From Nautilus pompilius (taxonomy: Eukaryota; Mollusca; Cephalopoda; Nautilida; Nautilidae): a stretch of DNA of 64,000 nt. Under the pieces are notes generated by a model, which saw only the letters and a list, made by a program, of their open reading frames with translations, did no database searches and had not been told where the DNA came from. How positions within the stretch are numbered: position 1 is the first letter of the stretch; every line of letters starts with the position of its first letter. This document shows, in pieces, positions 12,318-23,178 of the stretch. The stretch lies in the NCBI GenBank assembly GCA_018389105.1, contig JACATO010000317.1, positions 3,939,001 to 4,003,000 of the forward strand, in the 5' to 3' direction. The position numbers were made by a program, and so were the translations under genes.

Positions 12318-15300
12318 CGTTATGGAATAAACCTAGATGTTGTCATAAGTTTTGTCTCCTTGACATGGTATCTTAGCAGATATTCATCTTCTGATAATCA
12401 AAAAATATCTTGAATGAAACACAAATTAAACCTGCCAAGCTTTTATAAACCAATTTTCCTTTAATAAGTATAGTTGTACTAGCCTGGCTGAAATACCATT
12501 AGTTTTGCCAGGTTTCATTTGAACATATCTAATATCTTTAATATTCTTGGATGTACATCTTTGTTGGTATAAATGTGGAATGATGGATTGTGAAGAATTT
12601 AATCTTTCTGGGTGATAGCTGCTGCTTTCAGATCATGCTCTTTACTACAACTGATTAAGTGCCCCAAAATTTTGTATTTATTCTGTATCTTTAAAACTGA
12701 CACTGGAATTAGTTGCCAATGACTGAAGTATAGTTGAATGTATACAACCAATGGTACATCTTATATTTTTTGTTTTGCAGTGTCATTTACGATTTAACCT
12801 ATCACAATTAAAAAAAAATGCACCATACTACTACTAGCAACACAAAACAACACTGGTTATAATCTTGCTAGAATATTCTACAGACACTGATTTTAATTGC
12901 AGGTTGTGGAACTGGTGAAACATGGTGGCCGTCCTGCCTTTCCACACAACATCAAACTCATGCCAGAGTATGTGGAACTCTTAAAATTATGCTGGGATTC
13001 AAATCCTCAAAAAAGACCAAAGTTCAAAGAGGTAAAAAGAAATAAAGAAAGTACTGTTTTTTTAATACCTGTCCAGCTTTAATGTGTTTGTGCAAAATTG
13101 TTATATTCTATGAAAAGTTTTATAATTTAAGTGTGGTTTGCATAAATATAACTAGTATAGTGCTGCTGCTCACTTTAGGTTAGTTAAAAAAAAACTAGTT
13201 TATAATAAACTGCTGATTTTGTAGTCTCCTTAGTTGGATGGGGGAGAAAAAAGGAATTTTTTGTCACAAATACTAGATATACTAATGTAAAACGGAAATA
13301 CTGCAAAACAGAAAGTTTTGGTGGTGTCAATTATAGAAATGAGAGTATTCATTTCACAAGTTATTTCCTGTTGTCATCATCAAACTTAGTCTTGAATCTT
13401 GGTTTTCATATATTTATATTAAATTTAATATGCTGCAGTTTCTGTTGTTTTGTGCTTGGTGTCACTATTTTTTGATAATTATTTTATTGTAATATATCGT
13501 TACCATCTGTCTTTAGTCTTTTGAGCCACTGGGACATCTGCCCAGTTAGGATATTTAAATGTTCCTATCAATTAACAGGTGGATCTAGATCTTACTTCCC
13601 CCATTGCTAGTGTACTTAGTGTGTGGGGTTCCAGAGCCTTGTAAGTTTCTTCTTTTATTTGTATTTTGTAATTGTTATGCCCAGTAGATTTTCTAGCTGA
13701 TCTTATGCTCTTCTATTATGATTTTTTTTCTTTTTAAGACCTTTTCATTTTCATCTCACCAATGAATTTCTTACTACAGCCACACAAGATAGAGTAAATT
13801 GTACCCTTGGTAGACAATGCATCATTTTGCTTTGTGGTCAGAAGTACTAACCATTCTTTTTATATTTGTTGAAGACATCCTGAAAGTGAAGCACGGTATA
13901 TTGTTGTTAGGCAGTAGGTTGTAACAAATTACATGATACTTTCAGTGTTCAAGCTGGTTCTAGTCTGCAACTCACTACTATGATGATTAAAACCATTAAA
14001 GCTAACTAGCATGTTTTCAGCCTGGACTGGATTTTCTGACGATATCTACAAAAATTAGTAGTTTTCTATATTATAATACACTACATCTGGTTGTGGGGTA
14101 TTAGTTTCTTTTGAAGATGTTTTTCCAAGACTCTGGCTCTTAGTGGATTTATTACTTTTGTGCATCTTCTGGAGACTATATAGGTGCATGTTTACTGTGC
14201 CGTTTCATGTCTCCTTGCTTGTTTAGCACCCCCCTAACATTTAAAAGTGTTACTTTCATGACCCGCTCAAAAAATGGTGATTCAACTTTTGAAACTGTAT
14301 TGTTGGCTTAAAGTATCTAACAGATTCATCTGATTTGGGTCTGCAAAGTTTCATTTTAGTCCCCTTTTCAGTGGATCTCTTGCTTCCATCTTACTGTTTT
14401 AGTTATTATTTTAGACATTTTCTATTCCTGTAATGACTTGACCCCAGTACTGCTGGATCAAACACATTACCTAAATCGACTAACAACTATGCAAACTATC
14501 ATTATAGGATAAAATGCAGGCAGGGGAAAAAAGAAATATTTTTTTAAAAAAAAAGACAAATGCATTACAAAGGATAATTGAAAATGATTATTATGTGTAC
14601 TTACACCAGCTAGCCACATTATTGAGACCTATGCTTAATAATAGGTTGGGGTATCTTTTGTCTAATCCTGAAGGTGCTGGAATATCTCCTGAGAAATATT
14701 TTCCCCATTTGATAATTTATATTGCACATGATGGTAAATGCATCTTTCAAGTTTATATTACAGATGAATTGGATTGAGATTTGGGGATTGTACAAGGCAT
14801 GGGGAATGTCTGAAATCTTTATCATGTTCTTTAAATCATGAATGCACAATATGGTACGATAGATGGGAGCATTGTCTTCTCGGAAGTAGCTATCCCCATC
14901 AGGGTACATTTGAAACATCACTGGAAGCACTTGATCAGAAATGATGCTGAGATAAGCTCTGGCATTCATTCTGCCCTCTATTAGGAACCAAGGGCCCAGG
15001 GTATTCCAACAAAACATGCCCCAAGCCATGACTCCACTACCAGAGGTCTGGAAAGTTGGCATTATGCAAGATGGGTTGAGTTATTTGTGTAACTTTCTTC
15101 AGATATGTATTTTCCTATTTCTGCATAAATGGGTAAAGCATGACTCATCAGACCACATCACTTTTTGCCAGTCTTTCTTAGTCCAAAGTCTGTGCTTCTT
15201 ACACCATGGAGTTGATAAGTGTTTATGCAATGATCAACCACCATAGTCCATTCATTGCAGCATTCTTTGCAAGGTATGGCTGGAGTCTGTAGATTTTCTG

Positions 15301-16488
15301 CATTGAATGTCTCTCATTTGGTATATTGTTTGATGATGGTTGGACTTTATTATCCTGTCTGAGCACCTTTCTTTATTCTTGTGTAAGCTCAAATGACCAA
15401 TGTCTTGGAGCAGCCTACCAACAAAACTTTCTTGTCCACTGTGGCACCTGCTAGATATGCAACCACTATCATGAATGCTGTAATTTCTTTGTCTCTCCTC
15501 ATATTTGTTAGACTGACTGACAGTGTGTTTATCAAACTCACATATGGTACTGCAAAGGTCATATGTCATATCCTTTTTTCAACCAAACTGCAGCTCAGGT
15601 CAAGCCCAAGTCAGAAAGGTCTTAATAAAGTGGCCAGCCAGTGTATGTGGTTGTCAACATACCTTAGTTCCATTTTTTAAATAAAAGTTTGAATTTGTTC
15701 ACTTTATTAAAATTGTTTTTGCACAAATACAAATTGTTATTTTAGATAAGAATTTACTATAAACTAATTCAGTGATTTATGGTTTATTAAAAAAGAAATT
15801 AAATTATTAACTTTTCAGATTGCTTTTTAAACATTAGAAATATTTAAACAAAATACCTCAACTTTGAATAGCTAAATCTTGAAGATATCACCAGCTTTTG
15901 AAACATTTAAAATGCATGACAGAAATAATACCTGGAGTAAGAGTTAAGATTACTCAAATAATTTTCTCATGTGATTGGTGTATTTACTTATTCATTTAGT
16001 TGGTGAAGGGAAATAATACGGAAATTTTTTTATTGAGATTTAGTATATTTCATAAATAAAAATATGGTTTGGGGATAATTAGTCTGTAACTGTCCATGTG
16101 CTATTAAATATCTAGGAAGCAATTAAATAATCACCAAAACCTAGCATCTTAGTAACTGAAAAGACAAATTTAAAAGAAGTTTAACAAAAAGAAAAGTTGT
16201 CCCCAGATAAAGCACCAAGCTAACTGCTGTCATACCAGGAAGATAATCCAGCAGGATATCTGTTGATAAATTGTTAAAAATATATATTTATTAAAATGAA
16301 AGAAAGTTTATTGTTCTAGGAAGAAAAATAAGTTTGTTTTCTTTATTTATATTTAGTTTGTGCTAATTCTTTTTTTTAAAATCCAGGTTGCTGTAAAGTG
16401 TAAAGAAGTCTTGCACCATTCTCGACCATTTCAGAAAAGTATCAGGAAGTTACTGCAAAGCACAGAGCAGCAAGAGTCAGCAGATTGA
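1..16488 (+). CDS. Receptor-like protein kinase with M6PR/ATG27-like ectodomain (3' part of gene, 12 exons)
   Basis: Exons <1-65, 4409-4517, 5381-5456, 5938-6108, 8729-8900, 9202-9348, 10475-10628, 10721-10831, 11010-11079, 11854-12041, 12903-13031 and 16387-16488 join in phase into 497 residues plus stop; the N terminus lies outside the window. Residues 1-83 resemble the end of a mannose-6-phosphate-receptor/ATG27 fold: LSLIFKG, then FIALLCD, then GNLYAHLKHKCSC. An acidic stalk, one membrane helix (about 104-126) and a tail with YQKL (136-139) follow. The kinase domain starts near 199: glycine loop GGGIFA (third Gly is Ala), Lys220 in VAVK, Glu242 in helix C, HRDIRCAN (318-325), DFG (338-340), WTAPE (372-376), SDVYSFG and a terminal RPKF. 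All catalytic residues are present. HRDIRCAN, RWTAPE and CWDSNPQKRP favour the tyrosine-kinase or TKL groups. Probably a membrane signalling receptor; ligand unknown. The kinase call is firm, the ectodomain call is by fold pattern only. Confidence 0.85.
457..2029 (-). mobile_element. Tc1-family DNA transposon, nearly full length, inactive
   Basis: Terminal inverted repeats share GGTGCATCT and AAAAATTAGAATATCATGG and are flanked by TA target duplications (455-456 and 2030-2031). The length of about 1.57 kb is normal for Tc1. The reverse-strand transposase is read in two overlapping frames: an N-terminal paired-like DNA-binding part (about 1809-1306) and the DDE catalytic part (about 1343-740). 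Visible catalytic landmarks are FSDESKF and FQQDLEPAH, then DWPANSPGLN. The block that should follow (usually PIENLWG, with the third acidic residue) is missing, and the text resumes at VKRK. A 37-bp tandem duplication lies at 1083-1157. The C-terminal QCHRLIASMP-type motif survives in another frame. Lies antisense in an intron of the kinase gene. Confidence 0.93.
1083..1157. repeat. 37-bp tandem duplication inside the Tc1 transposase
   Basis: Two adjacent copies of a unit containing TTGACTTTGGACTT and ATAAAACACAGTGGA, differing at about one base. Tc1 transposases have one copy, so this looks like local slippage after insertion. Confidence 0.8.
4409..4517 (+). CDS. Kinase gene exon (ectodomain, M6PR-like core)
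   Basis: Flanked by TATAG and GTAAAG. In phase it reads SHRHKHTFIALLCDQ and goes on to FKILNDEKRGNL. Positively charged residues, then a hydrophobic strand ending in Cys-Asp, is the pattern seen before the conserved Cys of M6PR/ATG27 domains. Confidence 0.7.
5381..5456 (+). CDS. Kinase gene exon (Cys-rich end of ectodomain)
   Basis: Starts after TAATTTCAG and reads YAHLKHKCSCISGC, then LNLDWNGKNAS. Two donors 15 bases apart keep the same phase: GTAAAA at 5442 and the better CAG|GTATGT at 5457. I chose the second; the first would drop five residues. The Y-x-F/L...CxC pattern matches the closing strand of M6PR/ATG27 folds. A possible N-glycosylation site NAS lies here. Confidence 0.65.
5938..6108 (+). 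CDS. Kinase gene exon (acidic stalk, transmembrane helix, sorting motif)
   Basis: Acceptor TTTTTTCAG, donor CCAG|GTGAGC. Encodes a sequon (NAT), the acidic stretch EGGEEEEDN, a helix of about 23 hydrophobic residues (VMMMIISVNLGLFMFAMLIG) and the basic stop-transfer CYKKR. KIYQKLP follows about ten residues inside the membrane. Confidence 0.85.
8729..8900 (+). CDS. Kinase gene exon (juxtamembrane region)
   Basis: Acceptor is a C-rich tract ending CTAG; donor CACAG|GTAAC. Encodes IHSQSSTAGMPPGDRSSNMK, then a serine/proline-rich link with EPTPVSPSKRK, and ends ATDIQTGH just before the glycine loop. No domain recognised; the serine-proline sites could be phosphorylated. Confidence 0.85.
9202..9348 (+). 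CDS. Kinase gene exon (glycine loop, catalytic Lys, helix C)
   Basis: Acceptor CTGCTCAG, donor TTTAG|GTAAAT. Encodes LGGGIFADTYVGQW, KVAVKYL with the ATP-anchoring lysine, and EWMKNEVKYF with the helix-C glutamate. The third glycine of the loop is alanine, which many active kinases tolerate. Confidence 0.93.
10475..10628 (+). CDS. Kinase gene exon (beta4-hinge-helix D)
   Basis: Acceptor TTTTAG, donor ATT|GTAAGT. Encodes RLRHQNIVSVLGLCLEMKHP, then VIVEYVDGISVKEYL covering the hinge, typical of tyrosine/TKL kinases. Confidence 0.93.
10721..10831 (+). CDS. Kinase gene exon (catalytic loop)
   Basis: Acceptor TTATTTCAG, donor AAA|GTAAGT. Encodes DGMAFLHSSKPPVFHRDIRC then ANIF, containing the catalytic HRD and the metal-binding Asn of HRDxxxxN. 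Confidence 0.95.
11010..11079 (+). CDS. Kinase gene exon (DFG and start of activation loop)
   Basis: Acceptor TTTTACAG, donor GTTT|GTAAGT. Encodes IADFGVTKLLQPVREECTKD then DCV. This part of the activation loop has cysteines and threonines but no tyrosine. Confidence 0.93.
11854..12041 (+). CDS. Kinase gene exon (P+1 loop, helix F)
   Basis: Acceptor CTTCAG. Encodes SFSACSSLIRWTAPEVLHN, then LYTLSSDVYSFGMVMWELMV. The donor chosen, GAG|GTTCAC, is weak but joins EAE to VVELVKHGG exactly as the kinase consensus needs. Reading on to a GTAACT further down would insert about 15 residues into a conserved helix. Confidence 0.88.
12261..12315. repeat. (CA)n microsatellite
   Basis: About 27 CA units with one interruption, in a kinase-gene intron. 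Confidence 0.97.
12903..13031 (+). CDS. Kinase gene exon (C-lobe)
   Basis: Acceptor AATTGCAG, donor GAG|GTAAAA. Encodes VVELVKHGGRPAFPHNIKLM, then LLKLCWDSNPQKRPKFKE: the conserved C-lobe CW...RP motif with its structural arginine. Confidence 0.93.
13500..14510 (-). other. Intron segment, possible LINE relic
   Basis: Reverse translation near 14,275-14,190 gives VKVTLLNVRGVLNKQGDMKR, which recalls the start of the endonuclease domain of non-LTR retrotransposons (NVRGVxNK). Neighbouring frames are broken and no further domain is legible, so this is only a suggestion. Confidence 0.25.
14604..15643 (-). mobile_element. Tc1-like DNA transposon, decayed
   Basis: Inverted ends: left GCTAGCCACATTATTGAGAC, right (complement) GCTGGCCACTTTATTAAGAC, next to TA on both sides (14,602-14,603 and 15,644-15,645). 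The reverse-strand transposase piece reads SGSGVMAWGMFCWNTLGPWF, then EGRMNARAYLSIISDQVLP and YFREDNAPIYRT: the middle of a Tc1 catalytic domain with its second aspartate. The last third and the N terminus are shifted or lost. About 1.04 kb, in the last intron of the kinase gene. Confidence 0.88.
16387..16488 (+). CDS. Kinase gene last exon
   Basis: Acceptor AAATCCAG. Encodes VAVKCKEVLHHSRPFQKSIR, then KLLQSTEQQESAD and TGA. It ends the kinase C-lobe and adds only a short tail. Confidence 0.9.
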   Translation, partial: VAVKCKEVLHHSRPFQKSIRKLLQSTEQQESAD

Positions 16489-16580
16489 AGTAGGAACTTA
16501 TATCTGTCTATATCAAGGCTCTGATAGCTTGCTACCCTGCAGAAGATGGAGGTTATAATAGGTATTGCTGTAACTGATAA

Positions 16581-16586
16581 AATAAA
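16581..16586 (+). promoter_or_regulatory. Candidate poly(A) signal of kinase gene
   Basis: AATAAA, 93 bases after the stop codon. Other AATAAA sites occur further down in this AT-rich flank, so the real end is uncertain. Confidence 0.35.
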
Positions 16587-16639
16587 AGTGAAAGTAATGC
16601 ATTTTGGAAAATTTAAAAAAAAATATTTTGCACTTCCAC

Positions 16640-16655
16640 ATTATTATTATTATTA

Positions 16656-16701
<46 letters not shown>
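16640..16701. repeat. (ATT)n microsatellite
   Basis: About 20 units in the 3' flank of the kinase gene. It makes a false isoleucine-rich reading frame. Confidence 0.95.
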
Positions 16702-19700
16702 CTGAGAATTTTATTTTGTTTTAATATTTTGGCTTTTGAACCCTACTACCAGGTAGAATGTGAATCGGTCATGAATTTCAAAGGAGTTTCTATTCCTCCC
16801 AAATTGTTATATAAATTAATAATGTAAAAAAATATTTCATAAAATATTTTAACCAAACAGAAACATTAGTCAGTTTTTGTTTTTTTAATATATTTTCTGA
16901 AGACAAAGCATCCAAATGAATGTCAGAATGCAAAGAGACTAATTGTTAACAAAATATGGTTATAATGCCCATCAGACAATTTAGTTAGTGCTTCAGTATT
17001 TTGCTGATTTGTCAAACTGAATTTTTTTCTTTGGTAGTAGTCATAATGTGCCTCATTTTTTCATAAGTTTGTTTCTCTTAAGTTGTCATCTATTTTCAAT
17101 AATTTTTAGAATGATTTATTTATTTATTTTTCTTAATGGAAATATTTTAGTGACATTTATAAACAATTTATTCATGTTTCAGTCAGCTAGCTACCCCCAT
17201 TTTAATCACCAAACATTCTGATATATAATGCAATATTTTATTGATAAAGCAAAATGAGGCTTTCATTTTTGAATTTATAAAGAATAAATATACATAAGCA
17301 AATAATTATGGGCTTTTTGAATAAAGCTTTAGCTTTGAAAAAAGTTGCTTACCCGAATTCCCTATTTTTAGTAGCAAGTGACCAGAAATTAAATATTCTA
17401 TTTTACTTATTATAGAGGGGGGAGTCTTCTTTTTTCTTTAATTCTAAACTCTGCCATATTACGTAATGTAAGAATTTCTATTATACGTGTATGCCTGTTT
17501 GTACTCTCAGACTCTGACCATGGTAGGAAAGTATTAATCTTAACATGAAGTTAATAAACTAAGGGGTAAATAACTTAAACAATCTAATAAAGAAAAAAAT
17601 TATGTAAATTATACTTAAATATTTTTTACTGATGTAAATAATGTTTAATGCTTGTACAGACATTCAGATTTGGGATTGGCAATCTTGAATATTATTTTTC
17701 TAGAGGAAAAGTTAACCTACTTTCATTTACGTATGCTATGTCAGATTTTAAAAGTTTTATAAGTGTTTAAGCCAAAGCTATCATATTAATGTATGTATGA
17801 AGTTTGAAACACATGACCCCCTAAGCTCATCCTTAAAAATATTTTGTTTTTGTTTTTTTCAGTTCAATGATAAGATATTTTAGCAGTATTTTTATATGCC
17901 ATCAGTAAATATACACATTCATTGAGAAGCTTAAAATGGGAAATTTGTTAAGACTTGTAAATTTTCATTTAATAAAATGAAGATGATTAAAGTCTTTCAT
18001 CTCAACATTTAAAGGCACAACAGTTTGGCAGAAAATGGAAATTGAGTAAATTGTTACTTTAACATGTGTGTGCATATATTTAAGTGTGTATGTCTTTAGT
18101 AGCATGCTTAGTCTAAAACTGTTATCACATTTAATAGCTATTTTATGAATATCTGCATAATATATAATTTTTACATTGGAGATCATTGTAATGCTGTTAG
18201 TGGAATGTTTGTTTTTGTTCTGTCAACAAATTCTGGTTATGACAAAGATCAGTGAGCCCTGAATGTTGTTGATTAAAATTTAATTTTATTTGATCTTCAG
18301 TAATTATTTATTTAGTTTTGTATATAAACAATTTAGTCATAAAATCCAACCCATGTAATGTACTTTGCTTTGAGGACCTGAGTAAATTCATTTAACTCTT
18401 ATCATCAAAAGCAACTCCGTGCAAATCATTTCTACATTAGCTTTAAGTTTCTACCTGTTGTAATAAGGCAGATGATTTTGTCTTATTGTTGTATGTAAAA
18501 CAAAAGAATCATTTCATGGGAGCCTCATGTTTTAAACTGGTCAAAGCTTGTGCTGTGAAAGTAATGGATTCAACTGGAACTTATTCAAAATAATCCACAA
18601 GAAAAAATTATACTTTAAATGAAACATTTGTCATTTCTTTTTAATTGATGGTAAAGAAGTTACTCGAGCATTTCTCACTAGTTAATAATTGGAATAAGGG
18701 AATGAATGAACACAGGGTGCAGTCTGCTATAGATGTTGTAAGAAAACCATTAATGAGAGATATGTTGACAACAGAAGAGTGGCTAGGTTGCATAGGCAAG
18801 TCAGTAGCAAATGATACCTGTATGTGTAGTCACATGAAATGGTGAAAATGATCCAACAAGGCATGAGAGCACCATGACTTTAAAGAGATCAGCCATAGCT
18901 ACATAGGTTCACTGAAATCTGATATCTAGTCACCTAATAGTTAGGAAGATGCAAATATCCAAACTATAGTGAATTAAATAAAGGGTGCTATGATTTTAAC
19001 ACTTGCTCTACAAAATATAAGTCAATTGTACTATTTCAAATAAAAATTGATATTTGCATGCACAAAAATATCTTAAATGTGATAATAGTTCTCTAATTTT
19101 GATGATAATGACAGAAAAAATAATTTAAAACAGAAACTTCTCAGTATGAAGTACATAAGTATGCTCTGAGAGTAAATAATGCCTATGCAAACAACTTAAA
19201 AATTTTAACCATGCCTTCTAGACAATATATATATTGAGAAGTTATGTGGGATGCCATTTAGAGAATTTAATTCTAGTTGTCTCCCTTATTTATCATTCTT
19301 GGCTTGTGGAATGCTAAACTAAGGAGAAAGAATTAAAAAAAATTAAGTGATAGTAGCAGTTTTATTAAACTGTTCATAACGAATAAATGAGTATTCATTC
19401 TAAACATTTTTAAGCTGGAAAAGTTGATAACTTTAGATATAAAATTATGTTATTTTTTTAAAGTATATATATTATTGATTGCAAGAAATATTTATCTTTT
19501 TACTTTCATTGTCCTTTTTCAGTTATAATTTTTAAGCATAAATTTATTAATTAGCTACAAAACCAAAGTCAAATGTAATAATTTTAGTACATACAAAACA
19601 AAAAGTCTGTCAATAAATTCTATTTATTCAGCATACATAATGATTTCATTGTTTAATTAATGATATATCATATTAACTCATTTAATTAAAAAGAAAATAT

Positions 19701-19919
19701 ACAATTAAACTGCTGCATGTGATTTAATATTTTGTTAAATTATTTTTCTGGAAATTAAATAATCTTGTAAGTTTGTATCAATATTTTTAGAAAATGAGTG
19801 TGATATTCAAATTTTAATGAAAGTAAATAATTTTCCATTATTAAAAAAATGATTTTGTTATATACAAAAAAATAATTTCATCTTTAAAGTAAGTTTATGG
19901 GATCTTAAATAACTTTCTG
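16702..19919. other. 3' flank / intergenic, nothing recognised
   Basis: AT-rich DNA, perhaps partly a long 3' UTR of the kinase gene. No convincing coding, RNA or repeat structure seen. A 66-codon open frame at 18,645 matches nothing I know. Confidence 0.5.
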
Positions 19920-22218
19920 TCTCTATATAGTTTAAAAAGTTCCCACAATGCAACACTATTGATCTCTGGGCCATGAGCACCATCCTCTTCCTACCTTTTG
20001 GAAATGATCATATTGTTGTTGATGCCATGTCTAGTCCAGGATCTATTTCATAAACTTGTTTTGAAATACCTCTTTTCTACTGATTATTAAGTTTGTTGGA
20101 TTGTGGGAATATTTTCTAATTTATCAGAATAATTAAATCTTGTTTACAGTCCATGCATTCCCATTTCTAAACTATCCATAGCAAGAATTTTAGACAGAAA
20201 AGAATAAAGTAATGAATTTTGTTTCTCCATTTCATTGATGCTGGAAACCTGGTTGAAAAGAATTGATGACTTCATGAATACTTTTTTGTTAGAACAGTTA
20301 CTTTATTATGCTTGTTTCTGTGAATAATCTATTGTTGTTCTTTAACTTCAAACACTAGAGCATGCAGCTTAAAAATGATATTTAAATAAAATGACATTTT
20401 TTGGCCATAAAAAGACCTCAATTTCCATTGTCTATTACTATAGCTACCTAACACAAAAGTCCTTAAGAATTCTGAAGAGTTACTTCCCTTAGCTACTACA
20501 CCTTTTTTTCTATTTGCGACTCATTAGTCTAGTTTTAAAGAAGAGACTTTTCTTGGAAGCATCTTTCTGATATATTTTGATCTATTTTTAATGTCTGACA
20601 AAAACAAAAAAGTTGCAATATTTCATACTGATCATACATTTTATCAATTGGTTAGCAGTTAGCACACTGTCTCACCCAAACAATTAAAAATTGTTCTTCC
20701 AAATTGATATCCATTGTCTGATAAAAGTTCATCTAAATATCTCAATTTGACAAACTTTGATGAAATATCAACTGTGATATCCATTTCAGGAGAGGAGTAA
20801 TGATGAATCAAAATTGGATCATATTCTTCTTGAATTCTATTAAAAATAATAACTGTTTTCCCAAGCAGCAGTGCCTACATTACACAGGGCTATCAAGTAC
20901 AAGTCATACAGTTCATCCAATAAATGATAGTGACACAATCTTGCATGTAATTTTTACGGTAATATAATGTGCCACATCTTCAGAAGCAGGTGATTTTGAT
21001 AAAACCATTTAGTTGATAAACACAAGTATAAAGCTTGGACTTATCACAGCAATACTTTTAAACAACATTAAATATTCAGGAGTTCATGTTTATCAGAAAA
21101 GTCATGACAGATGTCAGAAAGACACTAATGTTTTTTTCCTAATCTTATCTTAAGAGTCAATGCTAAATTTTAGTTCATAATATACATCCTTGAATTCAGC
21201 AACTGAGACATTTAATTTGTAGTTTGAAATGTAGATAAGGAAGTATTACTGAGAAAATAAATAATAGATCAGAATGGATTTATTTTTAATTATTAACAAC
21301 AACCCTCCTCATTTAAATCAGAACTTGTGAAGATCTTTGTGCAGTAAATGAATCAATTATTAAATATTCTACCTCCCATTTACCATACACTGTACAAGGA
21401 GCTAGATATTTTGATAAAATTAACCAGTCACAAGTATTAAAGTTATTCAGTCACAATTCTTGAATACGACATCTAACAACTTGGTAACAAATAGAAAATG
21501 CTTTTTGATATATCTTTTGGCTTTGTACTTGATAAATGAATGGAAAAAATGACTTTTATAGATATATAGGGTTGTTGCAAAATGCTTTCCAAAGAGTGCC
21601 AAAATAAATCCAAATGCAATTTTGATTTTCCTGAAATAACTTATCATGTGATTTAAGCAGAAGATACAAAGGCATAAACTTTTGCTCAAATTTCTACCCA
21701 AAAAAAATGTTTCCTTACTAAAGAATTAGAACTACTGATAAAACTGACCAGAAATGATGAATAAAAATTCTTTTAACAATCCAAAAAAGCAATAATTAAG
21801 ATATCACATATTTTCAAGATGGCATGCCTCAAAATATACAAGAGATCATTCCTTATCAGAAGATAATTTGTAAAATGTTGTCACTTACGATACACTTGGC
21901 ATTAACTTTGCTATATGATATCCAAAATATAGAAGATTTATTTTTGAAAGAATCCTACATCTAATTTGTCAGTGAAAATTGGCAAAACCTGATATTGGAG
22001 AGCTTAAAATCTTATCATAAAAACTGTCATTGTCTAAGAGGCAGATTCTTGGAAAAAATATTATATCTTCAGCATTTCAAAAGTAGACCTCGAGCCAATG
22101 GGCAGATAATAAATCAGTTCATTAACTTATCACAACTTTGGATTGTACTTCAAATCAGTCTCTTTTTCTTGATATTTCCCCCCATATTGTTACTATCGAT
22201 CGCGTTGAACCCATCCAT
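19920..22218 (-). pseudogene. Decayed coding stretch, reverse strand, unidentified
   Basis: Read on the reverse strand, one or another frame gives protein-like text over about 2.3 kb. From an ATG at 22,218: MDGFNAIDSNNMGGNIKKKR. Later pieces include FMPLYLLLKSHDKLFQENQN, LHARLCHYHLLDELYDLYLI, TVIIFNRIQEEYDPILIHHY (in a 71-codon open run, 20,662-20,874) and PEINSVALWELFKLYRDR. Frames change often and stops are frequent; I see no GT-AG joins that would mend them. This fits a retrocopy or an old single-exon gene. The possible start lies in the CpG-rich island shared with gene 2, so it could once have used a two-way promoter. Family not recognised. Confidence 0.45.
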
Positions 22219-23178
22219 GGAAGATGTATTTCATCTTTGACTATTACTGTTTCTGTTTCGAGATGATTGTTAAAGGTCACATTATCTGTAAACTAAAGAC
22301 AGCTGCCGGAGTTATCTCCCCATAGACTACTAACCCATAGTTTCTCTCTTAATATTTAAAGTCAGGTGCTAAAAGCGACCGTTAAATGTCAGATTCGGGT
22401 TTGCCAATTCGGCGGCGTTTTTGTATGTTCTTCTTTCTGGCCAATGGAGACATTTTAGCTAAGTTTTTACCGGCTTAAAAAAGAAAAAGAAAAAGGGAAG
22501 CGAGACAAACTAATTCTCAGATTTTTCTTTTTTTAAATCAGTGAAACCAACTCGTTGGCTCTCCTCTGAACGAATGTGGCAATTTCCAAATTAATAACGA
22601 AAAGTAAACAATTCAAAAACCATCTGTCGTTGTACTTTCGTGAACCGAATAGGAGAGGGCTTTCTTCTCACACCGAGCCTTTTGTGGTGGGGGAGAGAGA
22701 TACTTAACTTAACACGAGATTCCGCTTTAACTGTTCTGAGTGCGGCACCATGTTGCCAAATGGCTTACAATTAATGAAGGGGAATAGTAAATTGAAAAGA
22801 AACTACCCCCCTCAAATATTTTATTACCCTCACTCACTAAGTTGAAGTAAATATCGTTTCACTTATTTCCTTATTTGTGCACTTTATACGAATAATCGTC
22901 AAAAACATACAGCTTTAGTTAAAATGTTGACGAAGCGACATTTTGCCTTCTGGGACACACACACATATATATATTTTATTATTTTTTTTTTTCAGAATGA
23001 TGCCATATACTAGAAAGCAAATGTAATTTTCAAGACAAACAGGTGAACAAAAGAAAAAAAACAAACAAACAAAGTTTGAACGAGAAAGTTCGAAATTCTG
23101 CAGAGACGAGAAGGTTTCTGTGGAGAACGTGACGTCATCACAAATTTTTGCAGACGATAGGCTACGGAAAGGGTATGT
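22219..23178 (+). promoter_or_regulatory. CpG-rich island, likely promoter of the SIX6OS1-like gene
   Basis: CpG dinucleotides are frequent here (GCGATCG, TTCGGCGGCG, CCGAGCC, GTGCGGC, GACGTCA) but rare in the rest of the window. It ends in an exon-like segment with a strong GTAAGG donor at 23,245. No TATA box stands out. Also contains CCAAT-type boxes. Confidence 0.6.
23130..23137. promoter_or_regulatory. CRE palindrome TGACGTCA
   Basis: Perfect full-length cAMP-response element within the CpG island, about 110 bases before the first donor. CREB/CREM/ATF proteins bind this site; CREM control is typical of many germ-cell genes in animals. Confidence 0.55.

Noticed and set aside
15252-15680. 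Open frames on both strands in the second Tc1 element
   Set aside because: The text is out of the transposase frame and matches nothing; it is decayed element DNA.
16546-16827. 93-codon open frame after the kinase stop
   Set aside because: Mostly isoleucine/tyrosine made by an ATT microsatellite; it lies in the 3' flank.
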